In this document: one piece after another, positions 7,391 through 13,251 of the stretch
How positions within the stretch are numbered: the first letter of the stretch is position 1
How the letters are laid out: each line of letters begins with the position of its first letter
Program-made: the position numbers and the translations under genes
Origin: Rudanella sp.
Lineage (GTDB): Bacteria > Bacteroidota > Bacteroidia > Cytophagales > Spirosomataceae
Assembly (NCBI GenBank): GCA_026785985.1
Contig: JAJAYX010000840.1
Coordinates: 1 to 13,251, forward strand
Reading direction: 5' to 3'
DNA: 13,251 nt
Notes under the pieces: model-generated
Database searches by the model: none
Seen by the model: only the letters and a program-made list of their open reading frames with translations
Told to the model about the DNA's origin: nothing

Positions 7391-7433
7391 GTAGGTTTTG
7401 GGTAGACATTAAAATTTCAGCTTAAAGCCTATT

Positions 7434-7471
7434 AATTTAGGTGGCTAATGAGCATTTGGGCCTAAATTTAG
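7434..7471. repeat. Inverted repeat upstream of the RNase gene, possible operator
   Basis: AATTTAGG (7434–7441) is complementary to CCTAAATT (7461–7468), 19 bases apart, and the second arm is itself part of the palindrome CTAAATTTAG (7462–7471). The sites lie 45–80 bases upstream of the RNase start, a plausible place for a regulatory site. They are AT-rich and could be chance. No TAnnTTTG element was found for the RNase gene in the spacer 7391–7672. Confidence 0.25.
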
Positions 7472-7531
7472 CAACTCGGTCAGAAATAGGGATTAATATG
7501 TTTAAAAAAATCATTAAAATCCCGACGGCAA

Positions 7532-7563
7532 CTTGATATTGCATAATAGCAAGTTTATCTTTG
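7532..7563 (+). promoter_or_regulatory. Candidate Bacteroidota-type promoter for the small membrane protein
   Basis: TATCTTTG (7556–7563) fits TAnnTTTG exactly, and CTTG (7532–7535) lies 20 bases upstream, three of four matches to TTTG at the proper distance. Transcription would leave a leader of about 100 bases before the ATG at 7673. The leader contains CAAAC–TTTTTT–GTTTG, a weak 5-bp hairpin. Confidence 0.4.
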
Positions 7564-7672
7564 AATATCAGTAGAACAAAAAAGAGGGTTTCTGAGTTAA
7601 TGCTACAAACTTTTTTGTTTGCACTATATAACCGAACTGTTGCTTTTAACCACTGCCTAAGAGATTATTAAG

Positions 7673-7855
7673 ATGAGAAAATTTCGTTTGTACATGTTGT
7701 TTCAATGGGCTTTCTTTCTGCCTATCATATTGCCTCTGTGTTTAGCGTTTGGTGCCATTCAAGGTGCTGTTACGATGGCAGAACGTGTGTTTAACCAAAT
7801 GTTAACTGATGTAGCTGATGCGTCTCAGACAGAGACGACTGCATCATTAGAATAA
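7673..7855 (+). CDS. Small membrane protein, unknown function
   Basis: I do not recognise this 60-residue protein. It has a positively charged start (MRKFRLY), one long hydrophobic stretch at about residues 8–33 with a central proline pair region (LPIILPLCLAFGAIQGAV), then an amphipathic segment and an acidic, Ser/Thr-rich tail ending TTASLE. The charge pattern predicts the N-terminus inside and the tail outside or in the periplasm. Support for it being real is the coherent membrane-protein composition, a fair promoter candidate upstream, and a hairpin 26 bases after the stop. It is divergent from the barnase/barstar genes, and nothing ties it to them functionally. Confidence 0.6.
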   Translation: MRKFRLYMLFQWAFFLPIILPLCLAFGAIQGAVTMAERVFNQMLTDVADASQTETTASLE

Positions 7856-7876
7856 CAAGGACGTGCTGAAGAGGTC

Positions 7877-7915
7877 AAAAAGAGACCCGCAACCCTCTGA
7901 TGGTTGCGGGTCTCT
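7877..7915 (-). terminator. Strong intrinsic terminator ending the right-hand minus-strand operon
   Basis: AGAGACCCGCAACC (7881–7894) and GGTTGCGGGTCTCT (7902–7915) form a perfect 14-bp stem with a 7-base loop. Read on the minus strand it runs into five T (7881–7877), so it terminates the pseudouridine synthase transcript 50 bases after its stop. On the plus strand only two T follow, but the hairpin may also limit transcripts of the small membrane protein gene. Confidence 0.92.
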
Positions 7916-7964
7916 TGCAGTTGCTGCATTACCCAAAATGCCTTACGTACGTACGGAGAAAGAA

Positions 7965-8714
7965 TCAATACAGAAAATCAATGTTTTTGTCGGTGATTTG
8001 CTCCTGATCCAATTCCAGAAACTCCTCCCAGAATGGATCGTGCGGAACGCCTGCCTTGCAGATAATGGGCCGATCCGGTGCGCTAGCTTGTTTAACGGGA
8101 TGGGCAAAATATAACCGACGAGCGTGCAGATAAATTTTTTTGTCCGGAGTCTCCCGATCATAGCCGTATTTCATGTCACCCCGAATGGGGCAACCTATTT
8201 CGGCCAACTGCGCCCTGATTTGATGGGGCCGCCCTGTGAGTGGTTCAACTTCCAGCAAATAATGCTCATTGATTTTACCTAAAACCCGGTAAGTCAATTC
8301 GGCCCGTTGCGAACCGGGGACTTCGTAGGTATGGGTACTGACTTGGTTTTTGAGTTCGTCTTTTACTAACCAACTAATCAGCTTATCACTCTTCTGAGGT
8401 GGCTTCTTCCGAACAACTGCCCAGTAGGTTTTTTGCACCTGACGTTTCCGAAAAATCTCGTTCATGCGCTCCAATGCTTTCGAGGTACGGGCAAACACAA
8501 CGAGGCCACTCACCGGGCGGTCAAGCCGATGTACGGGATGCAAGAAAACATCACCAGGTTTATTGTACTTTTCCTTGATATAGTCTCTTAACATCTCCAC
8601 CAGAGACTCGTCGCCAGTGCGGTCGCTTTGCACCAGAACACCTGGTTCTTTATTGATGACCAGGAGGTGATTGTCCTCATAGACAACCTGATAGGGCAGG
8701 GTTTTCTTTTTCAT
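7965..8714 (-). CDS. RluA-family RNA pseudouridine synthase
   Basis: This enzyme isomerises uridine to pseudouridine in rRNA or tRNA. The 249-residue protein starts MKKKTLPYQVVYEDNHLLVINKEPG. HRLDRPVSGLVVFA (62–75) holds the catalytic aspartate D65. LTGRPHQIRAQL (159–170) and GDMKYG (179–184) are the other family signatures, and YLHARRLYFAHP (195–206) is typical of the RluA group. There is no N-terminal S4 RNA-binding domain, so it is the short form; target uridine unknown. A TTG at 8723 would add MSI-, but the ATG at 8714 gives the better start. It is the last gene of the minus-strand run, 82 bases after panB, with a strong terminator behind it. Confidence 0.93.
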   Translation of the reverse strand: MKKKTLPYQVVYEDNHLLVINKEPGVLVQSDRTGDESLVEMLRDYIKEKYNKPGDVFLHPVHRLDRPVSGLVVFARTSKALERMNEIFRKRQVQKTYWAVVRKKPPQKSDKLISWLVKDELKNQVSTHTYEVPGSQRAELTYRVLGKINEHYLLEVEPLTGRPHQIRAQLAEIGCPIRGDMKYGYDRETPDKKIYLHARRLYFAHPVKQASAPDRPIICKAGVPHDPFWEEFLELDQEQITDKNIDFLY

Positions 8715-8789
8715 AATGGACAATGGGTAATGAGAAATGGATAATGCACGCTCACTACGCCATCTTTATCCATTAGGCATTGTACATTA
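8713..8789. repeat. Imperfect inverted repeat made of TAATG/ACAATG words in the panB–rluA gap
   Basis: TAATGGACAATGGGTAATG (8714–8732) matches the complement of CATTAGGCATTGTACATTA (8771–8789) at 16 of 19 positions. An inner pair, AATGGATAA (8736–8744) and TTATCCATT (8766–8774), is perfect. The left arm overlaps the rluA start codon. Built from repeated near-identical short words, it resembles the small intergenic repeats seen in some bacteria more than a terminator; there is no T-tract. In RNA it would form a hairpin covering the start of rluA. Confidence 0.65.
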
Positions 8790-8796
8790 GTCAAAC

Positions 8797-9615
8797 TCAG
8801 TAGGCTTCCTTTTCGTTCGGGAATTCGGCTGTCTTCACATCGTCCACATAATGAGCAATGGCTTCAGTCATAATAGTATGTAAGTCGGCATACCGGCGCA
8901 AAAAACGCGGTTTAAACTCTTTAGTGATGCCCAACAGGTCGTGCAGCACCAGAATCTGCCCATCGGCGTATGGGCCAGCGCCAATACCAATGGTGGGAAT
9001 GGTGAGTTTTTCAGAAACCTGTTTGGTGAGCGTGGACGGTATTTTTTCGAGTACCATGCCGAAACAACCCACCTCCTGAAGCATAACAGCATCGTCTATT
9101 AACTTCTGAGCTTCGGCTTCTTCTTTTGCCCGCACGGCATAAGTCCCAAACTTGTAGATCGACTGGGGAGTGAGACCAAGATGGCCCATAACCGGCACAC
9201 CCGCACTCAGAATTCGAACGATGGATTCGCGGATTTCTTCGCCACCTTCCATTTTCACAGCGTGGGCACCCGACTCTTTCATGATGCGGATGGCCGACCG
9301 CAAAGCTTCCTCTGAATTACCCTGGTAAGAACCAAACGGCAAATCCACGACCACCAACGCTCGTTTCACGGCCCGCACCACCGAACTGGCGTGGTAAATC
9401 ATCTGGTCGAGCGTGATGGGGAGGGTTGTCTGGTGGCCTGCCATAACGTTGGAGGCCGAATCACCCACCAGAATCAGTTCGACCCCGGCCGCATCAACAA
9501 CGCCCGCCATTGAATAGTCGTAGGCGGTGAGGGCCGAAATTTTTTCACCCCGGCTTTTGAGTTCCTGAATGGTGTGCGTTGTGACGCGCTTGATGTCGGG
9601 GTTATGAATAGACAT
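8797..9615 (-). CDS. panB: Ketopantoate hydroxymethyltransferase PanB
   Basis: PanB transfers a hydroxymethyl group from 5,10-methylene-tetrahydrofolate to 2-oxoisovalerate to give ketopantoate, the first committed step to pantothenate and coenzyme A. The 272-residue length is normal. Visible motifs are [10 protein letters not shown] (28–37), [12 protein letters not shown] (50–61), VDLPFGSYQ (90–98), VKMEGG (120–125), GHLGLTPQS (144–152) and [11 protein letters not shown] (210–220). D52 and D91 are the metal ligands, K121 the conserved lysine, and E190 in LEKIP the catalytic glutamate position. The start at 9615 is 6 bases after the EnvC-like gene stop, so the two are almost certainly on one mRNA. 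No panC or panD is in view. Confidence 0.96.
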   Translation of the reverse strand: MSIHNPDIKRVTTHTIQELKSRGEKISALTAYDYSMAGVVDAAGVELILVGDSASNVMAGHQTTLPITLDQMIYHASSVVRAVKRALVVVDLPFGSYQGNSEEALRSAIRIMKESGAHAVKMEGGEEIRESIVRILSAGVPVMGHLGLTPQSIYKFGTYAVRAKEEAEAQKLIDDAVMLQEVGCFGMVLEKIPSTLTKQVSEKLTIPTIGIGAGPYADGQILVLHDLLGITKEFKPRFLRRYADLHTIMTEAIAHYVDDVKTAEFPNEKEAY

Positions 9616-9621
9616 ACGGAA

Positions 9622-11019
9622 TCACCTGGGTGCAAGCCAGGTTTCGGGGTTCATTTTAGCAAATTCTTTCCAGACCTGGAATTGAAGTTCAGATACGCCT
9701 TTGGCATCTGTAGCCACCACGCCAATGGTTTCGCGGGCTTTCACGCGCTGCCCAACCCGCACCGAAACGCTGCGGAGCTTGGCATAAATCGTGAAATAAT
9801 CGCCGTGCTGAATAGCAACCACGTTGTTGCTACCCATTACGTATTCCACATTCATTACCACGCCTTCGTAAACGGTCCGAACAGCTTCGCCGGAATTAGT
9901 TTGAATATCGATGCCGGGGTTCGAGATATTGATGCCCAAAACCGGGTGCTTGTGAACGCCAAAGCGATCCGATACAAATCCCCGCTGTACGGGCCACGGC
10001 AACCGCTTTCGCGATGCCGCAAACGACGAGGCCAGTGCCGATTCGGCATCGTTCAGGTTGTTGTCACGGCGGGAGCGGTCCGACGGTTCGGCTGGTTCTA
10101 CTTTTCGGTGAGCTTCCCGTTCGGGTTCTGGTTCGGCTTTGGCAATGGGACGATCTTCGGTGGGTTTGGCGCGGGCAGCGGCTTCCTCGGCACGTTTGCG
10201 TTCGGCAGCACGACGGGCGGCTTCGGCGCGGGCAATGCGCTCACGTTCGGCTTTTTCGCGGGCGGCCCGCTCACGGGCTTCACGGGCAATAATCCGCGTA
10301 ATCATGCTCTCCAAACGGGCCACCGACCGGCGGCTCTCGGTCAGTTCCTCCTGAAGCTGACTTTCTTTCTGACTTAGTTGTTTAACGACTTTATCCTGTT
10401 CGCCTTTCAGGCTTTCGAGTTTTTTCGATTCGCTGAGTTTGGCTCCGATTGTACTTTTTTGCTGTCGGCGTTTCCGTTCAGAAGTCTGCTGTTTATCCTG
10501 AATCATAGTTTGCACCTGCTGAATCTGCCGCACCTGTCCTTGCCGGGCGGTGGAATATTGTTTTAGATACCGATACCGGGCTATCAACTGATTAAAGTTA
10601 TCGGCAGCAAACAAAAAGCCAAGGGGATTGATTTGCTGTCGCCGACGGTCAGCGCGGGCAATCATCTCAGCGTATTCTTTCTTGAGTTTGTTTAAATCGG
10701 TGGTGAGTTTTTTGCCCGCCCGTCGGAGTTCACTAATCTCGGTGGTAGTGAGGTTGAGATCTTCATTCAGCAGTTCGATTTGCTCCGTTTGGGCCTTTAT
10801 CTGTTGATTGAGTGCTTTCAATTGGGCTACTGTTACTTCTTTGGCCGACGTTGTTTTTTTCAGCACCGCCCGAATCTCGGACATTCGCTCGAGGTTTTGT
10901 CGTTTTTCGCGTTCCAACGCCTGTCTGCTACGGGTTTGCGCCCACACAGGCAACGCGCCCGTCCCGGCAACCAATAACAGGATAGTAAACAAACAGGCAG
11001 ATGTACGAAAAGCACTCAC
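9622..11019 (-). CDS. EnvC-like murein hydrolase activator (coiled coil plus degenerate LytM domain)
   Basis: The protein has a signal peptide (about 1–28, ending PVWAQ), a long coiled coil (about 30–244), an Arg/Ala/Glu-rich helix (about 244–280), a Pro/Glu/Lys-rich linker, and a C-terminal LytM/M23 domain (about 341–465). The zinc ligands of active M23 peptidases are mostly lost: the HxGxD motif reads NPGID (N367, D371), the YxHL site reads YAKL (K414), and LHFE reads LQFQ (Q447). EnvC-type proteins lack the catalytic site and instead switch on cell-wall amidases at division, so an activator role is likely. The start is set at the GTG at 11019, giving 465 residues with the signal peptide in front; an ATG at 11145 would overlap the preceding gene by over 100 bases. 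It is 13 bases after DUF4292 and 6 before panB. Confidence 0.9.
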   Translation of the reverse strand: MSAFRTSACLFTILLLVAGTGALPVWAQTRSRQALEREKRQNLERMSEIRAVLKKTTSAKEVTVAQLKALNQQIKAQTEQIELLNEDLNLTTTEISELRRAGKKLTTDLNKLKKEYAEMIARADRRRQQINPLGFLFAADNFNQLIARYRYLKQYSTARQGQVRQIQQVQTMIQDKQQTSERKRRQQKSTIGAKLSESKKLESLKGEQDKVVKQLSQKESQLQEELTESRRSVARLESMITRIIAREARERAAREKAERERIARAEAARRAAERKRAEEAAARAKPTEDRPIAKAEPEPEREAHRKVEPAEPSDRSRRDNNLNDAESALASSFAASRKRLPWPVQRGFVSDRFGVHKHPVLGINISNPGIDIQTNSGEAVRTVYEGVVMNVEYVMGSNNVVAIQHGDYFTIYAKLRSVSVRVGQRVKARETIGVVATDAKGVSELQFQVWKEFAKMNPETWLAPR

Positions 11020-11032
11020 AATATAGCGGGGT

Positions 11033-11944
11033 TCACAGTCTTCTGGTATAATTTTTGGGAATACTGAATGGAAAGCCGGGAGTTTTATCGACCAATTCGA
11101 CCTTATTATGCCGAATTTGTAACAATTTTTGGTAAAACTGCCCATCCATATCCGATTTGTAATCCAATGTAATCAGGCTGGTATAAGGAAACAAAAAGCT
11201 ATTAAGTGCCTTGAAATCAGCATAATCGAGCCGGAGTGTGTTTTTAGTTGGTTGCTCCGTCACCATCAACTTCTTGAGTTTACGGTCGTCTTCGCCAATA
11301 TAGTTCTCTACCAAAACCTTGCCTTCACTTTGCCGAAGCAACAGATAGTCCCGTTCATTTTTAATCTTCTGAGCGGGTCGTTTGGGCAGGGGAAGATTGC
11401 CCACAATCAGTGCCTGAAGCAGATCATAGCTGAGGTCGAAGTTGAACTGCTGGCTTAACGTAGGGAAATCATAGACAGAATATTCACTGTGGATTTTATC
11501 TAAGATAATGATGCTGTCGCGGGTGGCAATGCCCCGTGCGGCCTCAATGCCCAGCTTTTGCACCGAAAACCAGATTAAACTGTCTTTCCGTACCCGAATG
11601 TTCATGCTGGCGTTCTCGGTGTTCTCATCCTGGCTTTTGATGCTGAACTTCGACTTGGCCGTGAGGTATTTAAAATCAATTTCGGCTACGTTGGCGCGGG
11701 CTTCCTCAATGCCGGGTCGGGGCCGGGGAACATCCGTTCGGGGAACATCCGTTCGGGGAACAGGGGCGGTTGTGGGCGTTGGTGGTGTCGTTCTGACCGT
11801 ATCGCGGGGAGCGGAGTTGCCGGCCACACGAGTTGTATCAGCGGTGGGTGAGGGCGGAGCTTTTTCCATGACCCCCTGCCGACGGCATCCCTCAGAGGTG
11901 ATGAGGGCGATCAGAAGCAATCCAATCAAAAACGGGTTATTCAT
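11033..11944 (-). CDS. DUF4292 family lipoprotein
   Basis: A 303-residue envelope protein with a hydrophobic start (residues 5–16) and C20 in TSEGC as the probable lipidated cysteine; the lipobox is weak apart from the glycine. A Pro/Thr-rich linker (about 29–78) carries the duplicated VPRTD unit. The globular part (about 79–303) has the DUF4292 look: EIDFKYLTAKSKF, SIKSQDENTENASMNIRVRKDSLIWFSV and GIEAARGIATRDSIIILD. This family has a LolB/LolA-like lipid-binding character in my understanding, so a role in outer-membrane lipoprotein or lipid handling is possible but unproven. Its ATG overlaps the TPR gene stop by 8 bases. The order TPR–DUF4292–EnvC is, as far as I recall, common in Bacteroidota, supporting linked function. 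Confidence 0.9.
   Translation of the reverse strand: MNNPFLIGLLLIALITSEGCRRQGVMEKAPPSPTADTTRVAGNSAPRDTVRTTPPTPTTAPVPRTDVPRTDVPRPRPGIEEARANVAEIDFKYLTAKSKFSIKSQDENTENASMNIRVRKDSLIWFSVQKLGIEAARGIATRDSIIILDKIHSEYSVYDFPTLSQQFNFDLSYDLLQALIVGNLPLPKRPAQKIKNERDYLLLRQSEGKVLVENYIGEDDRKLKKLMVTEQPTKNTLRLDYADFKALNSFLFPYTSLITLDYKSDMDGQFYQKLLQIRHNKVELVDKTPGFPFSIPKNYTRRL
11725..11762. repeat. In-frame 15-bp tandem repeat in the DUF4292 gene
   Basis: GGGGAACATCCGTTC occurs at 11725–11739 and 11740–11754, followed by the partial unit GGGGAACA (11755–11762). It encodes VPRTD-VPRTD in the proline-rich linker. As a multiple of three, copy changes would lengthen or shorten the linker without shifting the frame. 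Confidence 0.85.
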
Positions 11945-13251
11945 ATAGTTTGCCAGAAGCGATTTTCTTCTCTAACTGCTGGCTATTTTCGCCTTTTAGC
12001 TTTGCTTTTTTCCACTGCTCCACGGCCTTCTCTTTCTCTCCCAACTGGAAAAGCACATCTCCATAATGTTCCAAAACCGTACCGCTTACGCCATTGGGAT
12101 CGGCAGCCACAGCTTTTTCCAGAAAGGTACGCGCTTTTGCATAATCTTTCATGATGTAGAGAACCCAGGCGTGCGTATCTAAGTACGTAGCACTGTTGGG
12201 GTTACGCTCCACTAAACTTGACGACATTTCCAATGCTCGTGGTAATTTCTCTTTACGAAGCGATAAAAAATAGCTGTAATTATTCAATACGTGGTCGTTT
12301 CGGGGGTCGTCTTTAAGCACCATTTCGTAAGACGCATCTGACTTGGCATGGTCGCCGAGACCGTTATAGGCATCACCAAGTTGGGCGTTCACAGCCTTGA
12401 GCATGTTTTCCAACTCGGCGGTGGGTGCGTTGGCCAACAATTTCCGGCTTTCTTCGAGCGACTCAACGGCCTCCTGATACTTGCGTTTATAAAGGTTGGC
12501 CGATCCGTTCGAGTACCAGAAAAGGCCCTGATTTGGGAACACCTCCAGAGCTTTCTGCGAGTGCGTCAAGAGGCTGTCCACCTGATTTAGTTCACCGTCT
12601 AACTGGAGCAGAGCACCCCACACTTCGTAGGTTGACCCGTCGAGTTGGGACGCTTTTAGATAGAGATCACGAGCTTCGGCTTTCTTGCCTTGCTGTGCCA
12701 TCAAATCGGCCAGCATAATTTGAGAGCGGGCATCTTTGGGGTGCGTTTTTGCCAGTTCCTGAGCCAGCTTCAGCGCGTCCTGCTGCGCTCCGGCACTATT
12801 ATCAGACAAACCTACATAGCTCGACAGAATCCGGGCTTTCAAGCCTGCTTCGAGGTTGGGGTTAGCAAAAACAAAATCGAGTTCTTTACGGGCGCGGGGC
12901 ATATCGCCCTTTTTGCGGTAGATCTCGGCCAGCAGAACGTGGGCTTGTGGCAGCTCAGAACTGATTTTGAGTGCCCGTTCGAGCCAGCCAATCGCCTGAT
13001 CGTCGCGGTCGTTGGCCATAAGCAATTCGGCACCTTCCACGAGGTAATCAGGGTCGCCTGGTTCATACGCAACAAGGCGTTCGGCTTCTTCAACGGCCTT
13101 ATCTACCTTGTTTTGTTTAAGATAAATGCGCTGTTTCTGACGGGTGATCTCTTCGTTCAGGCCCAACGCCCGCTCCACCCGATTGTAGGTATCAAGGGCC
13201 TTATCGGGCTTATCATCAAACAAATAGATTGCGGCCAGTTCAACGCCATAC
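11937..13251 (-). CDS. Tetratricopeptide repeat protein, C-terminal part (start beyond window)
   Basis: The last 437 residues are visible; the frame stays open to the window edge (first codons read YGVELAAIYLFDDKPDKALD), so the true start lies outside. The sequence is nearly all TPR helices, roughly ten units, with repeated signatures such as AQAHVLL-like helix A, YRKKGDMPRARKELD, LADLMAQQGKKAEARDLY, LGDAYNGLGDHAKSDASYE, LYIMKDYAKARTFLEKAVAADPN and YGDVLFQLGEKEKAVEQWKKA. TPR arrays form scaffolds for protein complexes; no enzymatic domain is visible. The stop overlaps the DUF4292 start by 8 bases (ATGAATAA), which implies translational coupling. Being followed by a lipoprotein and an EnvC-like activator suggests envelope work. 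Any signal peptide would be in the missing part. Confidence 0.93.
   Translation of the reverse strand, partial: YGVELAAIYLFDDKPDKALDTYNRVERALGLNEEITRQKQRIYLKQNKVDKAVEEAERLVAYEPGDPDYLVEGAELLMANDRDDQAIGWLERALKISSELPQAHVLLAEIYRKKGDMPRARKELDFVFANPNLEAGLKARILSSYVGLSDNSAGAQQDALKLAQELAKTHPKDARSQIMLADLMAQQGKKAEARDLYLKASQLDGSTYEVWGALLQLDGELNQVDSLLTHSQKALEVFPNQGLFWYSNGSANLYKRKYQEAVESLEESRKLLANAPTAELENMLKAVNAQLGDAYNGLGDHAKSDASYEMVLKDDPRNDHVLNNYSYFLSLRKEKLPRALEMSSSLVERNPNSATYLDTHAWVLYIMKDYAKARTFLEKAVAADPNGVSGTVLEHYGDVLFQLGEKEKAVEQWKKAKLKGENSQQLEKKIASGKLYE

Noticed and set aside
7944..7955. TACGTACGTACG self-complementary stretch
   Set aside because: A short tetranucleotide repeat just outside the rluA stop; too short to call a site.
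9574..10377. Plus-strand 267-codon open frame with Gly/Phe-rich product
   Set aside because: It lies opposite panB and the EnvC-like gene; the low-complexity composition is the mirror of Ala/Arg/Glu-rich coding sequence.
11020..11145. ATG start for the EnvC-like gene at 11145
   Set aside because: It would overlap the DUF4292 gene by over 100 bases and put 42 non-conserved residues before the signal peptide; the GTG at 11019 is better placed.

Overview
The window looks like chromosomal DNA of a Bacteroidota member, most likely Cytophagales close to Spirosoma. This is an inference from gene content (DUF4301, DUF4292, a TPR–DUF4292–EnvC string, Bacteroidota-type BioD), from the lack of clear Shine-Dalgarno sites, and from promoter candidates of the TAnnTTTG type. 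No rRNA, tRNA, CRISPR array, transposase or phage gene was seen, and no gene-free stretch exceeds about 300 bases.

Left part (1–4436): a truncated DUF4301 gene and an Fpg/Nei DNA glycosylase gene lie on the minus strand with a short overlap. Across a 248-base divergent spacer, a plus-strand gene encodes a membrane-anchored coiled-coil protein and ends at a strong hairpin terminator. Next come bioD (biotin synthesis) and a FadA-like thiolase, both plus strand. A perfect 13-bp inverted repeat separates the thiolase from the convergent gene that follows.

Middle part (4437–7915): a minus-strand gene for a secreted multi-LysM protein carries what looks like a collapsed, probably inactive MltD-type transglycosylase domain. 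Upstream is a two-gene cassette: an exported, probably lipid-anchored barnase-type RNase followed 5 bases later by its barstar inhibitor. Base composition here is visibly poorer in G+C than in the flanking housekeeping genes. A divergent 60-residue membrane protein gene follows.

Right part (7881–13251): a long minus-strand run reads TPR protein (truncated by the window edge) → DUF4292 lipoprotein → EnvC-like amidase activator → panB → RluA-family pseudouridine synthase → strong terminator. The first four genes overlap or sit 6–13 bases apart, so they are probably co-transcribed. The first three look like envelope or cell-division functions; panB and the pseudouridine synthase are metabolic and RNA-modification genes. 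The panB–rluA gap holds an unusual inverted repeat built from short TAATG/ACAATG words.

Most of the window is ordinary core genome. The best candidate for distinctive biology is the exported barnase/barstar cassette. Secondary points are the two catalytically degenerate wall-associated proteins and the small intergenic inverted repeats. No clearly new multi-gene system was found.
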